Position numbers and translations under genes: made by a program
The notes under the pieces: generated by a model
What the model saw: the letters and a program-made list of their open reading frames with translations, nothing else
Databases searched by the model: none
What the model was told of the DNA's origin: nothing
Shown here: positions 43,683 to 54,212 of the stretch, piece by piece
Layout: every line of letters starts with the position of its first letter
How positions within the stretch are numbered: the first letter of the stretch is position 1
Assembly (NCBI GenBank): GCA_030435675.1
Contig: CM059621.1
Location: 4,030,001 to 4,094,000 of the forward strand
Reading direction: 5' to 3'
Length of the DNA: 64,000 bases
Origin: Steinernema hermaphroditum
Lineage: Eukaryota; Nematoda; Chromadorea; Rhabditida; Steinernematidae

Positions 43683-44913
43683 TTACATTTTGCACTTGAC
43701 ATTAAGCAAACGATAATATGTATCAGTGATATCTGTATACGAACGCACTGGCGCATGTGATACGATTGTGGCTTGCGGAACACCGTAGTCGTCGCAATGC
43801 GCTCTCTCTTCCAGACATATGCCCATCCTATTCCATAAAGGCCATGAAGCATCATCGGTAACGCAGGCAAAAACGAAAATTTTGCTCGCATCAACAAGAA
43901 CTGTTTCCGTGATTTTTGTCATGAGCCCGGTAAACAGAATGTCTTCAATCCAGAAGAACCTAACGTCCACCGTCTTTTTTAAAATCGCTTTGACCGCATC
44001 ACCCGTGATCAGGTACACTGGTCCATTCAAGTAATCGGGATAAGTGTCCGGGGCATAATGACTGCGTGATACATACCTGCAAAATAGATATATTGTCGAT
44101 TTATAACACCTTCGTGAAACCATTTATTTGTTGGATCTCTAACCACGATACTCCCCGCTTCCCAAAGTATTCCGTAAGCAGCTCGTTCATCATGTCCCAG
44201 GTATCCAGTTGAAATAAGATGCTGCATACGGTCGGGCAAAAGCACAACGTCGTCGTCAACTCGTAATATGTGGGTCGCGCCACTACAGAAGGTTGCATAA
44301 GCGCGGTAACCAGCGTACACCTAAATGCTGATTACAGGAAGAGAAAATACAGTACGGGTTTGAATGTTCGAAAAGCCACAAATATGAAACTGAAAATCAA
44401 GTTAAAGTATTAAATTATCAAGATAAATATGAATCGTTCGAAAAAATGTGTATGTACCTTCAGTGCTGTGTCGTTGTATCCATCTCCCACATCTACCCAC
44501 AGCAGATCGTCATTTTTCTGGTGCTCGCGTATTACACTGGCTTTCTGTTTGTTGTTTTCCGGTCTACCAATAACAAACCACACGCTAGCATGGCGGACCT
44601 AAATATGTTTCTCTTCGAGTACTCAAAGAAACATAAGACAGTGACGTACATGCTTGGCTTGTGCCCATGTTTTTCTTGTTAACTGTCGCCGATCAAACGA
44701 AGGTATTGCTGATATTATAAAAATGAACAGGTTCTTTCGATCACAGCGGGTAGCGTTCGGCGGATGAAAGTAGCGATATTCGCGATGGTAGTTAGCAAAG
44801 TCCATTTTCACTACGGGCGACTTCCATTTTGTAATTCGATTAATACCTAAAGAACGGCTGTGATCATACATATTTATATAATGGCAAACGTTTGGCACTG
44901 CCGTCTGCTGCAT
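43683..44913 (-). CDS. GT31 family (Galactosyl_T) glycosyltransferase B, 5' end uncertain
   Basis: Exons 44913-44650, 44598-44458, 44320-44121 and 44076-43683 give a 332-aa frame with the same intron positions as GT31-A and C. Blocks: LFIFIISAIPSFDRRQLTRK and TWAQAKH, SVWFVIGRP, the metal site VDDDVVLLPDR, GPVYLITGDA, FWIEDILFTGLM and a Cys-rich tail. The frame from ATG 44913 lacks a signal anchor. A hydrophobic stretch just upstream (44972-44920, HIVVVYWYLISAALL) is in another frame and is probably a separate first exon. The stem segment between VIGRP and GYNDTALK diverges from the paralogs. A transposon begins right after the stop, so the 3' UTR must lie within it. Confidence 0.8.
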
Positions 44914-45412
44914 ACGTACTGCTGACTAATAGAGCAGCAGAAATAAGGTACCAGTAAACCACAACAATGTGCATTGCCGCTAAGTCTGCAAATATCCTTC
45001 CACTAATTCTCATTTCCAGATAAAACAAGAACAAGTTATCTCTGGAACGATCGAAAATATGACGACGGAAAATCGGACAAGAGATGGGCGACGATTGATA
45101 GGGAAAAATGTGGAGGCAACGGGTCAGACGGACGTCGCATATTGACTACCGATGCACTCATTTTTAAAACTACTATAACATTTCTATGTTTACTTCTTAG
45201 ACATCAGCGGATCATAACGCCATTGTTTCTTTCTGAGTTGTGTGAATAAACCACAAAGTGTGTTGACTGTGTTACGACTGGTTTTGCAACATAACCAGGT
45301 CTTCCCTCCCAGTTGATTGAATGTGTCTTTACTTACGCATTACTTTAAACTGACGACATCAACATAAAACAGTAAATTTCTGTCATATCGGTTTTAAAGA
45401 ACAATTCATCGG
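44914..45412. other. Spacer between GT31-B and GT31-C
   Basis: May contain the first exon of GT31-B (44972-44920). No other gene or known repeat was recognised. Confidence 0.35.
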
Positions 45413-47127
45413 TTACTGTTGACTAACAGTATTCGTTCCGTCACATGAAATGTTTGTCAAAGCAGCGTACCCTCGTTCCATGTTAGAGTACTTGTTATCT
45501 GGCGAATGGTAGATGACCGCAGCATAAGGAACACCATGTGAATCGCAGGGTGATGTTTCGAGCAAGCAAAATCCCGCATCACCCCAACTTCTGAATGCGT
45601 GTCGCCCAGCCTCCTCTTCTTGGTCACAATGATATTTGAATACTCCATTCGCATCGATCAATTTTACACCTGTCGCGTTGGCCATGATGCCAGTGAAGAG
45701 AACGTCTTCGATCCAGAAAAAATTCGCCTCTTTTGTTTTCTCAAGAATGGCTTTTGGCGACTCTCTTGTCATAAGATACGCCGCGCCATTGACATATGGC
45801 GGGTATGTGTCAGAATTGTAATATTCCGGAGGGATATACCTGAAATGAATTTACAGAATACGTTTGATCATATCTACGGGTACCATTTGTGGCCAGGGTC
45901 ACGCATAGGCTTTCCATCTCTCCATACGATGCCGTAAATGGCCTTCTCCTCGCTGCCAAAATAACCAGTTTTGATCAAATGAACGACGCGGTCGAGAAGA
46001 ACAATAACATCATCGTTCACGCGTAGAACAAATGGAACGTTAGAGCAATATGTTACATGGAGATAATACCCTGCGTGAATCTAAATCGAACTTTCAAAAG
46101 GAAACAAATAGGAAGAACGTCATATAGTAAATTTTTTTATTTACATTTGCATTAAAAATTGTTTTTGTGTTGCATGAAACTTTTTGTATACGTTTTTCGA
46201 TGAAGCATGGGTAACTTTGTATAGTTAGTGACCATTAAGCAACAATAGAGATAGTGAGAAACCAATCGAGTCGCGTATCAGCTAAATCAGCCTATCAGCA
46301 ATTCAACCGCTTATACGAGCAAAAGGTGTACCGCAAGGGATATCGAGGGCACAAGGTCTAACAGATCGGAAAAAAAGCTTTAACTCGATTTTCACGATTT
46401 TTCACGATTTCACGATAGCGGTGCTTTAACTCAACGGCTTTAATTCTTTAACTCAAACTCTGATCGGCTGACCGGCTTTTTCTGGCTTTTTCGTTCCGTA
46501 TGTTAAGCGGCTGGCAGATTAGCTCAGACGCTGGTCAACTGATGGTAAGCCGTCAGCCAGACAACTGAACTCATGCCCATCTGTGCCCACACTGAACAAA
46601 ACATGACATGCCTTCAGAGCGGTGTAATTGTATGCGTCGGGAATGGTTGTTTCGATAATATCGCCGTAACGCTTGTTCTCTTCTTTAAGCAACTTGTTAT
46701 TGTCTTCATTTCCCTCCGTTCCAACAATAAAGACTACTAACGAGTCGACAGTCTGCAACTATGCACGCTTTGTTTTCATCAGTTTACTGGAACTTACGTG
46801 ACGTTTCTCAGCCCACGTTTGTCTAATAGTATTTCGATGCTCAAATGACGACGCAGCTGACATGACAAAAACAAATAATTCTTTTCCTTTACAACGGTTA
46901 GCATCGAAGTCCGTTAAAACTTCGTACTCAAACTGGCAATTAGCAAAAGTGACGTTTACTTGATCATGTCCATTAGCGAAGCGTTTCAACTTCTGTCCAT
47001 GCCAAAACAGAAACAACAGTATTTCTAAAAGGCCGACAAATTTACGGTCGACAATTGAACACTAAAACCTACGGATGAGAAGAACAGTAGTAAAGGTAAG
47101 AACGAAACGTGGCGATAAAACTCTCAT
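45413..47127 (-). CDS. GT31 family (Galactosyl_T) glycosyltransferase C
   Basis: Exons 47127-47073, 47024-46798, 46758-46612, 46080-45884 and 45839-45413 (350 aa, in frame). ATG 47127 starts MRVLSPRFVLTFTTVLLI, which continues over the splice into QILLFLFWHG, a complete signal anchor. Blocks: LFVFVMSAASSFEHRNTIRQ and TWAEKRH, LVVFIVGTEG, YNYTALK, the metal site RVNDDVIVL, GAAYLMTRE, FWIEDVLFTGIMA, and Cys-spaced C-terminus. The first Asp of the DDD metal motif is Asn here. Intron 3 starts with GC (CTGAAG|GCATGT) where copies A and B have GT; it is also long (531 nt). Shares the split Trp codon before the last exon with A and B. Confidence 0.86.
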
Positions 47128-47711
47128 ATGAGTAAACCTGTGTGACGCTTATTGTCGTACTAGCTGCGACTTTTTTATCTTGTGCCGTTGGCGCTCTGAA
47201 ACACAAAAATAATAATGCAAAAAACTTTTCATAACGCAAAATATTTTACTGCCTCACTGGAGAGCAGCTAGGACGTGAGGTGTTGACGATAGTCGTCGTT
47301 CACAATCAAAGCTGCACTGTTTATTTGCTCATTCTCACTCCTGTCCCATTTGAAATTTTAATACATGAATATTCACTACGACCGTTTGCGTTCGTGGTAT
47401 ACGGAGAATCATATGCACGCTCGCATAGGGCAAACTTCACGAATAACAAGTAACTATTGTAGAATGAAAATGTCCGTAAAGATATAATAGTATTTCTAAA
47501 ATGCGTCATTGCCCCTCATCCTGCTCGTGGAGAACATGAGGGGGCCGCAACTGGAGGAGCTAGCAGGGGATTAGGATTCATAATCAGTAATTAAGTAGGA
47601 TCACCGCGTTCATACATGTCACCAGCCTTACAGATGTATAGCCTGAAGGCTGACCTCGCCAAGCGCCAACAGCGTGGACCAATACCGCCCATATAAGTAT
47701 ATATTAGGGAA
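47128..47711. other. Intergenic, nothing recognised
   Basis: Upstream flank of GT31-C. No coding pattern or known repeat recognised. Confidence 0.35.
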
Positions 47712-47965
47712 GTAAGGGACTCTCACTCGTGTCGCGGTGGCGAGCGGTCTGTTCCTTATTCGCTCTCTGCAAACCCTCTGGCAGTAGTGAGTGTTTCGGC
47801 TTACAGATGGAATTGGGACACCCGGAAGCCGTAGTCCCACCACCGCTAACAACAAGATGTCCGATGCGTGAGATGGCAACTCTCGGATGGCAATTCGAGC
47901 AGATCGCCCGCTCAGTTCTTCGCCTCCCTGATGGTCCCTCATACTGATGGCATCGCGTTCTACTC
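47712..47965 (+). repeat. Dispersed repeat B, 5' part
   Basis: Starts GGACTCTCACTCGTGTCGCG and runs through GGAATTGGGACACCCGGAAGC and CACCACCGCTAACAACAAGATG before diverging near 47900. The 3' tail is missing. Confidence 0.7.
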
Positions 47966-49220
47966 TGATGTCGTGCCCGGTGCCGATTTAAACTCAATCT
48001 GTTCTTATCATCAGTCGTCCGATGATCCATTCTATTGTACTATGGTTAGATAAGAACGTAGAACTAAATTGTGCGATCAACAATGCTGATAGGAGCTTAG
48101 TTTTTGTACTTTAACGGATCACGCACTGATTACATACAAGCGATAAATGTGCATTACATATTCTATCGATCCAGGAGCTCGAAGGTCAGAACAAAACTAT
48201 CAGTGTGATGAAAGGAAGAATTTTTTTTGTACGCAATAGAACGTACATGGCGCGAATAAATTATACACGTTTACTCCATTTATCGTTCCGGATCGAAGAC
48301 CTTGCAGGACGTCGTTCATTAATTCATTCATTTGCTATTGAATCAATAGCACTCACCTTGCAAAAAATCTTATAATATATTAGGTTGTTACATTGAAAAC
48401 GGCGCCTTCTTTGTTTTTAGTCTATTTTCGCACTGTCTTACTCTGGGACAAGATGGGTTAGTGCGCTCGTATGGGCGATATATTCTATCCCCAGACTGTC
48501 CGTTCTGGTGCCTCTCCTGCATGTGCTCCGCTTTCCTTAAACCATTTTATGTTTATGTTCCGCAAAGCACCACTTGGAGTTCCTAAACACCCAACCTTCA
48601 AGGAGCTCTCGGAGGGAGTATTTATTTGATGAGTGTCTTAGCTGCGCTTACAGCAGGAGCTTAGCTTTCAAGCACATATACCACTTTCTTCTTGTAAGGC
48701 CACAGTCAGGTGAAATTCCAAAAAGATGATGAAAAATTTGGTCAAAAAGGAGTTGTCTGCAAAATAACTAAACTTTTTTGCTGGTTTAACAACTTTAGCT
48801 AGAGTTGTACGGGTTAGGTGGATGCTTTTCCACTACTAGGGACGGGACGGCTCCCTGATGTTTCTGGCATTTTTAGAGTCGAAGCGATCACTGCGGTTAA
48901 CACGAAAGGACAAGAACGACCGATCACATAATGTCACATATACAAATGAGAGACCCCTCCTACGTACATTTTCCTTTTTGCTAGGATTTTTAAGATCCTT
49001 CATCGACTTTGACTTCAGCCAAGGCACTTTGTGTCGTTTAATTTCGTACATTCTGTGGGTCCTCACCATGTATATTTTTACTCCTAATCACTCTGCAACC
49101 TGTTTTGTGTAAATGTGTTGCTGAATTGATGCATTCATGCTTTATTGCTGTGATCTTAGGGATACTCAAAGGTGGCATGTCAGTGCCAAAAAGGCAATTT
49201 CTCAATAACGCCTCATTTCC
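47966..49220. other. Intergenic, nothing recognised
   Basis: No gene or known repeat recognised in this 1.25-kb stretch. Only short frames without family resemblance. Confidence 0.35.
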
Positions 49221-49777
49221 TTATACACCGGAATTTGTGGGGCGCTTGCATATGTAGGGGATACGTGACTCGCAGCCCAAGTTGTTCCAGCAGCCCATTC
49301 GGAACTGGTTACCGCAAATGGGACAGTTGTCACTGAGCATCTAGAACAAAATGCTTGTCAGAAGGCAAATGCGAGGCAATTGGTTACCTGGACACAACGT
49401 TCCCAATAGCCACTCGGGTTCATTGGGCACCAGTTGGTGTAGGTCATCGGCATGCCGTCTTCCCATTGCCACTTGAGTTGGTCGTTGCTTGGTGTTCCAG
49501 GGGTGTCCGTGTAGGCTCCGATCCAGGGTAGACCACCCCATCTCTTGTCGCTTCCTTGAAAAGCGACCAGCCGAACGAATGAGTTCTCAGCAGCGTTCTG
49601 GATGTCGGGAAGATAGCCGCCTTCCGCCTTACAAGCTACCTTCGCCTCCTCGTAGTTCATGGGAGTAGAAAAGTAGCGGTAGCAATGGTCGGTGATTCGC
49701 AGATACGACCAGCCATCAGGGCAAGAACACCCATAGGCGACGGCCAAAAGCATAGAAAAGATGACAAGTGTTTTCAT
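49221..49777 (-). CDS. C-type lectin domain protein 1 (secreted)
   Basis: Small secreted C-type lectin. Exons 49777-49388 and 49340-49221 give 169 aa. Signal peptide KTLVIFSMLLAVAYG, then one C-type lectin domain: CPDGWSYLRITDHCYRYF, NYEEAKVACKAEGG, WIGAYTD, WEDGMPMTYTNWCPMNP, and a second-exon tail CPICGNQFRMGCWNNLGC with PYICKR. ATG 49777 is chosen because it starts the signal peptide; an in-frame extension upstream is charged and unlikely. No canonical EPN or QPD sugar-binding tripeptide is obvious. Same two-exon plan as the gene at 63379, whose protein is about half identical by eye. Nematode genes of this type are often expressed in the gut or skin and linked to immune responses; that is inference here. 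Confidence 0.9.
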
Positions 49778-50081
49778 AGCCGTCAGCTGAAGATTACGGG
49801 TTTCCTCTTTCTTATATGGTTTCGTCTTTCTTATATCACGAAATTTGTTGTCTGGTCCTTGTTTCGTTGGTATCTTATCAAGGTCTCTCAATTATCGTTC
49901 GGTTTTCGACGTCTTTGACAAAGTACAAGTGAACTGTTCGATTGTTGTCGATTAATCTGATATGACCTGTCTGTGATCATCAGGTGATACCGTTCATCTG
50001 TTGTTGTCACAATTTATCTGTTAATCCCGACATAAACTTAAGTTTAGCTAATGGAAAGCTGCGCTTACGGTAACATGAGGA

Positions 50082-50423
50082 TTGCTGGCCATGTGCCTGT
50101 CCTATGAATATAATATGCACACCAAAGTGGCTATCCAATTACAGAATTCGTGCTCGTATAAAATTCTTGTAAGTGCAGGGTTGATTGTGCTATCAGTTCC
50201 AGACGGCAATCGACATGCTCTCTGTTCGATTGACGTAGAAGCGCACTTTTGTTTAACTGATGAGGAAGTTGCTCCTACAATCCTGATGGGATGGTATGCT
50301 GATCAAACGAATGTAACGCAAGAAATATGTGCACTCATGAATAAATCATTAACTTGGATTAGCTCGCACGGTCAGTCGTTCTTCAACAGTGTTGCTACCG
50401 TTGGGCCCATCCGTGCTAATTGA
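50082..50423 (+). CDS. Unrecognised ORF, doubtful
   Basis: A 113-codon open frame ending SFFNSVATVGPIRAN. It contains two N-glycosylation sequons (NVT, NKS) and four to five Cys, and could be a terminal exon with an acceptor near 50200 (GCTATCAG|TTCCAG). No family was recognised, and no second exon or signal peptide was found. It may be chance. Confidence 0.22.
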   Translation: MLAMCLSYEYNMHTKVAIQLQNSCSYKILVSAGLIVLSVPDGNRHALCSIDVEAHFCLTDEEVAPTILMGWYADQTNVTQEICALMNKSLTWISSHGQSFFNSVATVGPIRAN

Positions 50424-50829
50424 TTTATTATAAATAACGGCGATGTTATATACACGCTTTAACATAAACACAGACGGCACATTCCTTCGCAAACGTGCAG
50501 TCTTTTAAACATACAAAGTAGATGCCGCTCTAGAGAAGCGACTATCGATCGATTAGTGAAGCGACAAGTCATTACAAACAGCATCGTACATGAACGTTGC
50601 ACTTTCTAAGAATGAATAACATTAAATACATAAAAAAGTGACGAAATTGACTTTCATTTTGAATTGACCTCGGCGATCACTCAGATCGTGCACTCTGTCT
50701 CCCTCTGACAAATTGAAGGCCGATTGTAGTTGAAGCAATTGAATACCGGGTCCTTCTTGTGTCACTAAGGTCGGTCGGGTCGTCATCCGCTCTCTCTGAA
50801 GATGGTTGAATGAGTTGAGTGCGAGGTTG

Positions 50830-51065
50830 TTCTTGGCGGTTGTGCTTGGCAGAATCAGCGAGCCGGATCTCACATGGCCTGAAACACCAGGGAGCCGTTG
50901 ATTCGGACGAGTTGAGTGACCGGTCGTTCACAGCCATCGCTGCTGGCGCGGTGATTGCCTCCCATTCGTTGGTTCAATGCGCTCGCAAAGCGATCCAGCT
51001 TTGCAGTTTGCTATCGAGCTCTCGTGCCGAAGAAAGAAGACAAAAGACGACTACAATGTGGCATT
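50830..51065. repeat. Repeat-D-like fragment
   Basis: Phrases such as GGCCTGAAACACCAGGGAGCC and GCTGGCGCGGTGATTGCC resemble other D copies near 53760 and 61720. The frames over it have no family resemblance. Confidence 0.4.
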
Positions 51066-51389
51066 TATTCAGCCGGCTAGTAGTCCGTTGATTCTAAATC
51101 ATTAACTTGATAAACGCTGTAAAAAAAGTCATAATAATTGTTCGGATTAGTGAAATTCCTCTGTGCTTATTGCACTAAGGCATCTATTACTGATATGCGA
51201 GATTCTTAATTCGCACTGCGTGTCCACTCCAACCATAAGGAAGAGATCAATGTGTATTGTCCTAAATAGCTGCTTCGTGTCAATAGGGTAAGCGTATAAC
51301 TGATTTATTGGTAAGCAAATCAAAAAAATTACATGTCTTTAGGAACATAAACATAGGATGTGTAAACATAGCATGAATCATAGCATGAA

Positions 51390-52770
51390 TCACGGAACAA
51401 CTAAACTACCTTTGTGTAACATGTACTTATCTATACAGAAGCTGCTGTCAAAGTTAATAAACACGACTGTACGTCCAGCTCCTCCATCAATATTGAAAAC
51501 TCTGAACAAAGCGTATCGCCTCTCGCCGAGAAGCTTAATCACAAAGTTGATGAACGTCATGAGTTCGTCAATGTCGGGTTGATTGGCGTTGAAGTTAATT
51601 TGACAGACCACAATATTGGCTGCATTTAAAGCACCATCCGAAAGAAAATACTTCAACAACTGGTAATTAGCATCCAAAAAGATCTGATCAATTGTATTGC
51701 TCTTAATAAAGCGTTTGATGAAGGTGACAAACTCAACGATTGTGCCGCCGATGTAAACTTGCGTAGTGCCATTTTCTGAAATAGTTGATAATCTGCAACG
51801 CAACAAACACTTACCTTTATCTTCACTGAGTGGAACTTGGACAACGGCATCACTCAGGAAGAATGGGTAAAAAACACCTATTTTGCTGTAAACTTCCTGA
51901 TTATCGTTCCTAATTGGGTCAATTCCAACGAATTTGCATGTAGGGCACAGTTTCTTTAACGATTGTTCGTGCGTGATATGTAAACCAATTCCAATCGACA
52001 ACACAATGCTCTAGTATGTTCTTTTAATAACTGTGTTAGGATCGCACACATACCTCATGAAGAGGATCCTGTACGTTGCTAGGAAGCAAATGATACTTTG
52101 TTCCATTTGCATCACCCAATGCTGTAAATGCCGCTATGTTGAAATGGGCCCATTTTTCACAAGCGGAAACAACTTTGTCCAGTTCATCCCACACCTATAA
52201 AACATACCTCCGCTTGAATATCACTTTATGAAATATACTGTTCCCCTGTTTTCTACAATCTCGAGTTGTTTACGAGTTGAATCGGACAATCTGCGTTTTT
52301 GTAGCACGGCCCGCATTGCAAGTCCATCAGATAAGTTTTGAAGCGGATAAGCTTTGTTCCGATGCCCCCAGTACGACCAGCAAAAATGTGGGTGCTGTAC
52401 AAAAATCGGATTTTAGAATTCAAGCCGAGGACTTATATTGGCACATATTGTGCTACATTAAGACTTGATAGTTAAACGCACAAAACAAGCACATCATGCG
52501 GCCAAAAATAGTATTTCGGCAATTTTTCAGTTCTAAAAAGGTTAAGGAAATACAACTCTGAAAGCCTACTCTTAAAAATGGCTGTCCTTTTATTGACGTC
52601 TCAACGCACCAGTCATGACTGTGAAACATGTGTTCTCGCTGGTTCTGAATAGAAACCGATTAACTAAACATATTTGCCTACGATACCAAAGGACGATCAT
52701 TTCGGGGCAAGAAAAACCATGACGCTGTAACAACAACTGCGACACCAACAACCACTTTCCACCAGCGCAT
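51390..52770 (-). CDS. FkbM-3: FkbM-type (Methyltransf_21) type II membrane protein
   Basis: Exons 52770-52687, 52394-52257, 52194-52054, 52010-51815 and 51775-51390 give 314 aa in frame. Signal anchor RWWKVVVGVAVVVTASWFFL from ATG 52770. Core: CKFVGIDPIRNDN after the SAM-binding strand VLSIGIGLHITHEQ, VYSKIGVFYPF, TIVEFVTFIKRF, IFLDANYQLLKYFL, NIVVCQINFNANQP and RYALFRVF. Exons 3-5 match FkbM-2 (19004) in position. In the strand LFLDAEYAEYG of FkbM-2, the acidic Glu-Tyr-Ala-Glu is Asn-Tyr-Gln-Leu here, so an acidic pair common to the family has been lost. It lacks the Lys/Pro-rich stem of FkbM-2. Exon 2 (contains LQKRRLSDSTRKQLE) is the least certain. Confidence 0.75.
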
Positions 52771-53254
52771 TCTAACGAAAGTCTGTTGACAGGGAATTCG
52801 ACAACACCGTTGAGGAGATAACATCTTTCATATCTTTTTCCATGATATGTGTCATATGTGTCACGATTTCTCTTCCTATAGCTAGCTCTTTAATTCCACT
52901 ATCTCGATCTGCTATGTAATGAATAACATAACTGTGGTCATTCAAAATTAAATGCAAAGTAGGTAGAGAATTGGAAACTATTGACGCCCCTAAGTAACCG
53001 AACGCTTGCAGACTTTACCAGTCCTTCCGTGCTGTTCCCGCAAATTCAATCGCGACTTTTGTGCAGTGCACGGCCCACTATTCTCGTTGTAAATGCAAAT
53101 AGGTGTATTATCTTGTTTGATTTACACGTTGATAAATTTTTCCCTTGGCATACATTCAGTGCACAATTTCACGCGTCATATAATAAAGCTGATAGCGACG
53201 AGGATACAGATTGTTCTAGTGGAAAATAAAGAGTAATTGAAGAATATTTATCGG
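52771..53254. other. Intergenic, nothing recognised
   Basis: Upstream flank of FkbM-3. No gene or repeat recognised. Confidence 0.35.
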
Positions 53255-53600
53255 AGTCTACACAAAAAAGATGGTGGCAACAACTATCAGACAAGCAGAG
53301 ATGTCTGCTGAAGCCGGCTTCATTCCTGGCGCAGCATTGATGTCGATCCGGTCGGTGGCGGCGCGCTTCACGGGGCATCTGGGAATCGGCAGAACTCCAG
53401 AAACATCAACAAAACATCCCATGGTCGGTGCGCTTGGGGCACAAGGCGGCTTTGGAGTTCGCACCTGCTTCGGAGAGATGGGTAGGGAACTTGCGTCTTC
53501 GGTGGTGGTGGTATCGTCAGAGTGTCAGCGACCTACAGACTGTCTTCTCATGTTGGTGGATTTCTGATGTGGGATGATTTCTCATGGCATCTTGTTGCGT
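53255..53600 (-). repeat. Dispersed repeat B, diverged copy
   Basis: Retains GATGTCGATCCGGTCGGTGG, GCGCGCTTCACGGGGCATCTG and GGGAATCGG, then CTTCGGTGGTGGTGG. The tail and head are lost or diverged. Confidence 0.6.
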
Positions 53601-53679
53601 CTAGTGTAAGTAAGCATGTATATCGCCTGTAATGTGACTTGTCTTTCTAGGCCTGGGGAGGTCTAACATGCGCTTCTTC

Positions 53680-53910
53680 CTTCCTCTTGGTCGTTCACTA
53701 CACATATGCTCGAGAAAACCGAGATCAATTGTCGTTGACCGTCGCAACAGGCGCAATGATCGCATCTGGTCCCAGAAGGCCTGGGACACCTGAGAGCCGT
53801 AGTTGCACCACGCAAAGCACACCACCACGACCTTCCGATCGCTTACTATCCCACTTCACACATTGTGCCACAAAATCGCGGCCACTCGACTTATCTCGTC
53901 GCCTACGCAT
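53680..53910. repeat. Repeat-D-like fragment
   Basis: Contains GAGATCAATTGTCGTTGACCG, GTCGCAACAGGCGCAATGATC and AGAAGGCCTGGGACACC, which line up with 55725-55790 and 61715-61770. Confidence 0.5.
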
Positions 53911-54212
53911 CACACGGAAAACGCTGAAGATGTATCGGTGAGGACCAAGTTCAAGTTCGATCAATTTCCGTTTGCTCACCGAATTCATCTCTGAGAGAGG
54001 TAAGCTGTATTTACACCAACACAACTTTACTCTGCTCCAATTTCTACCTTCCTTCCTGATCAAACAAAGTGTAAGCAGGAGACATCGTGAACTATTATCA
54101 GCGCTTTCGTCAATTGAGAGACAGCGATAATCTCACCCTACCCATCAACTTACAGACACGACTGCCCTTATAAAATGTCCTCCACCGTCGAAACATCGTC
54201 AAAAAGTCCAGT

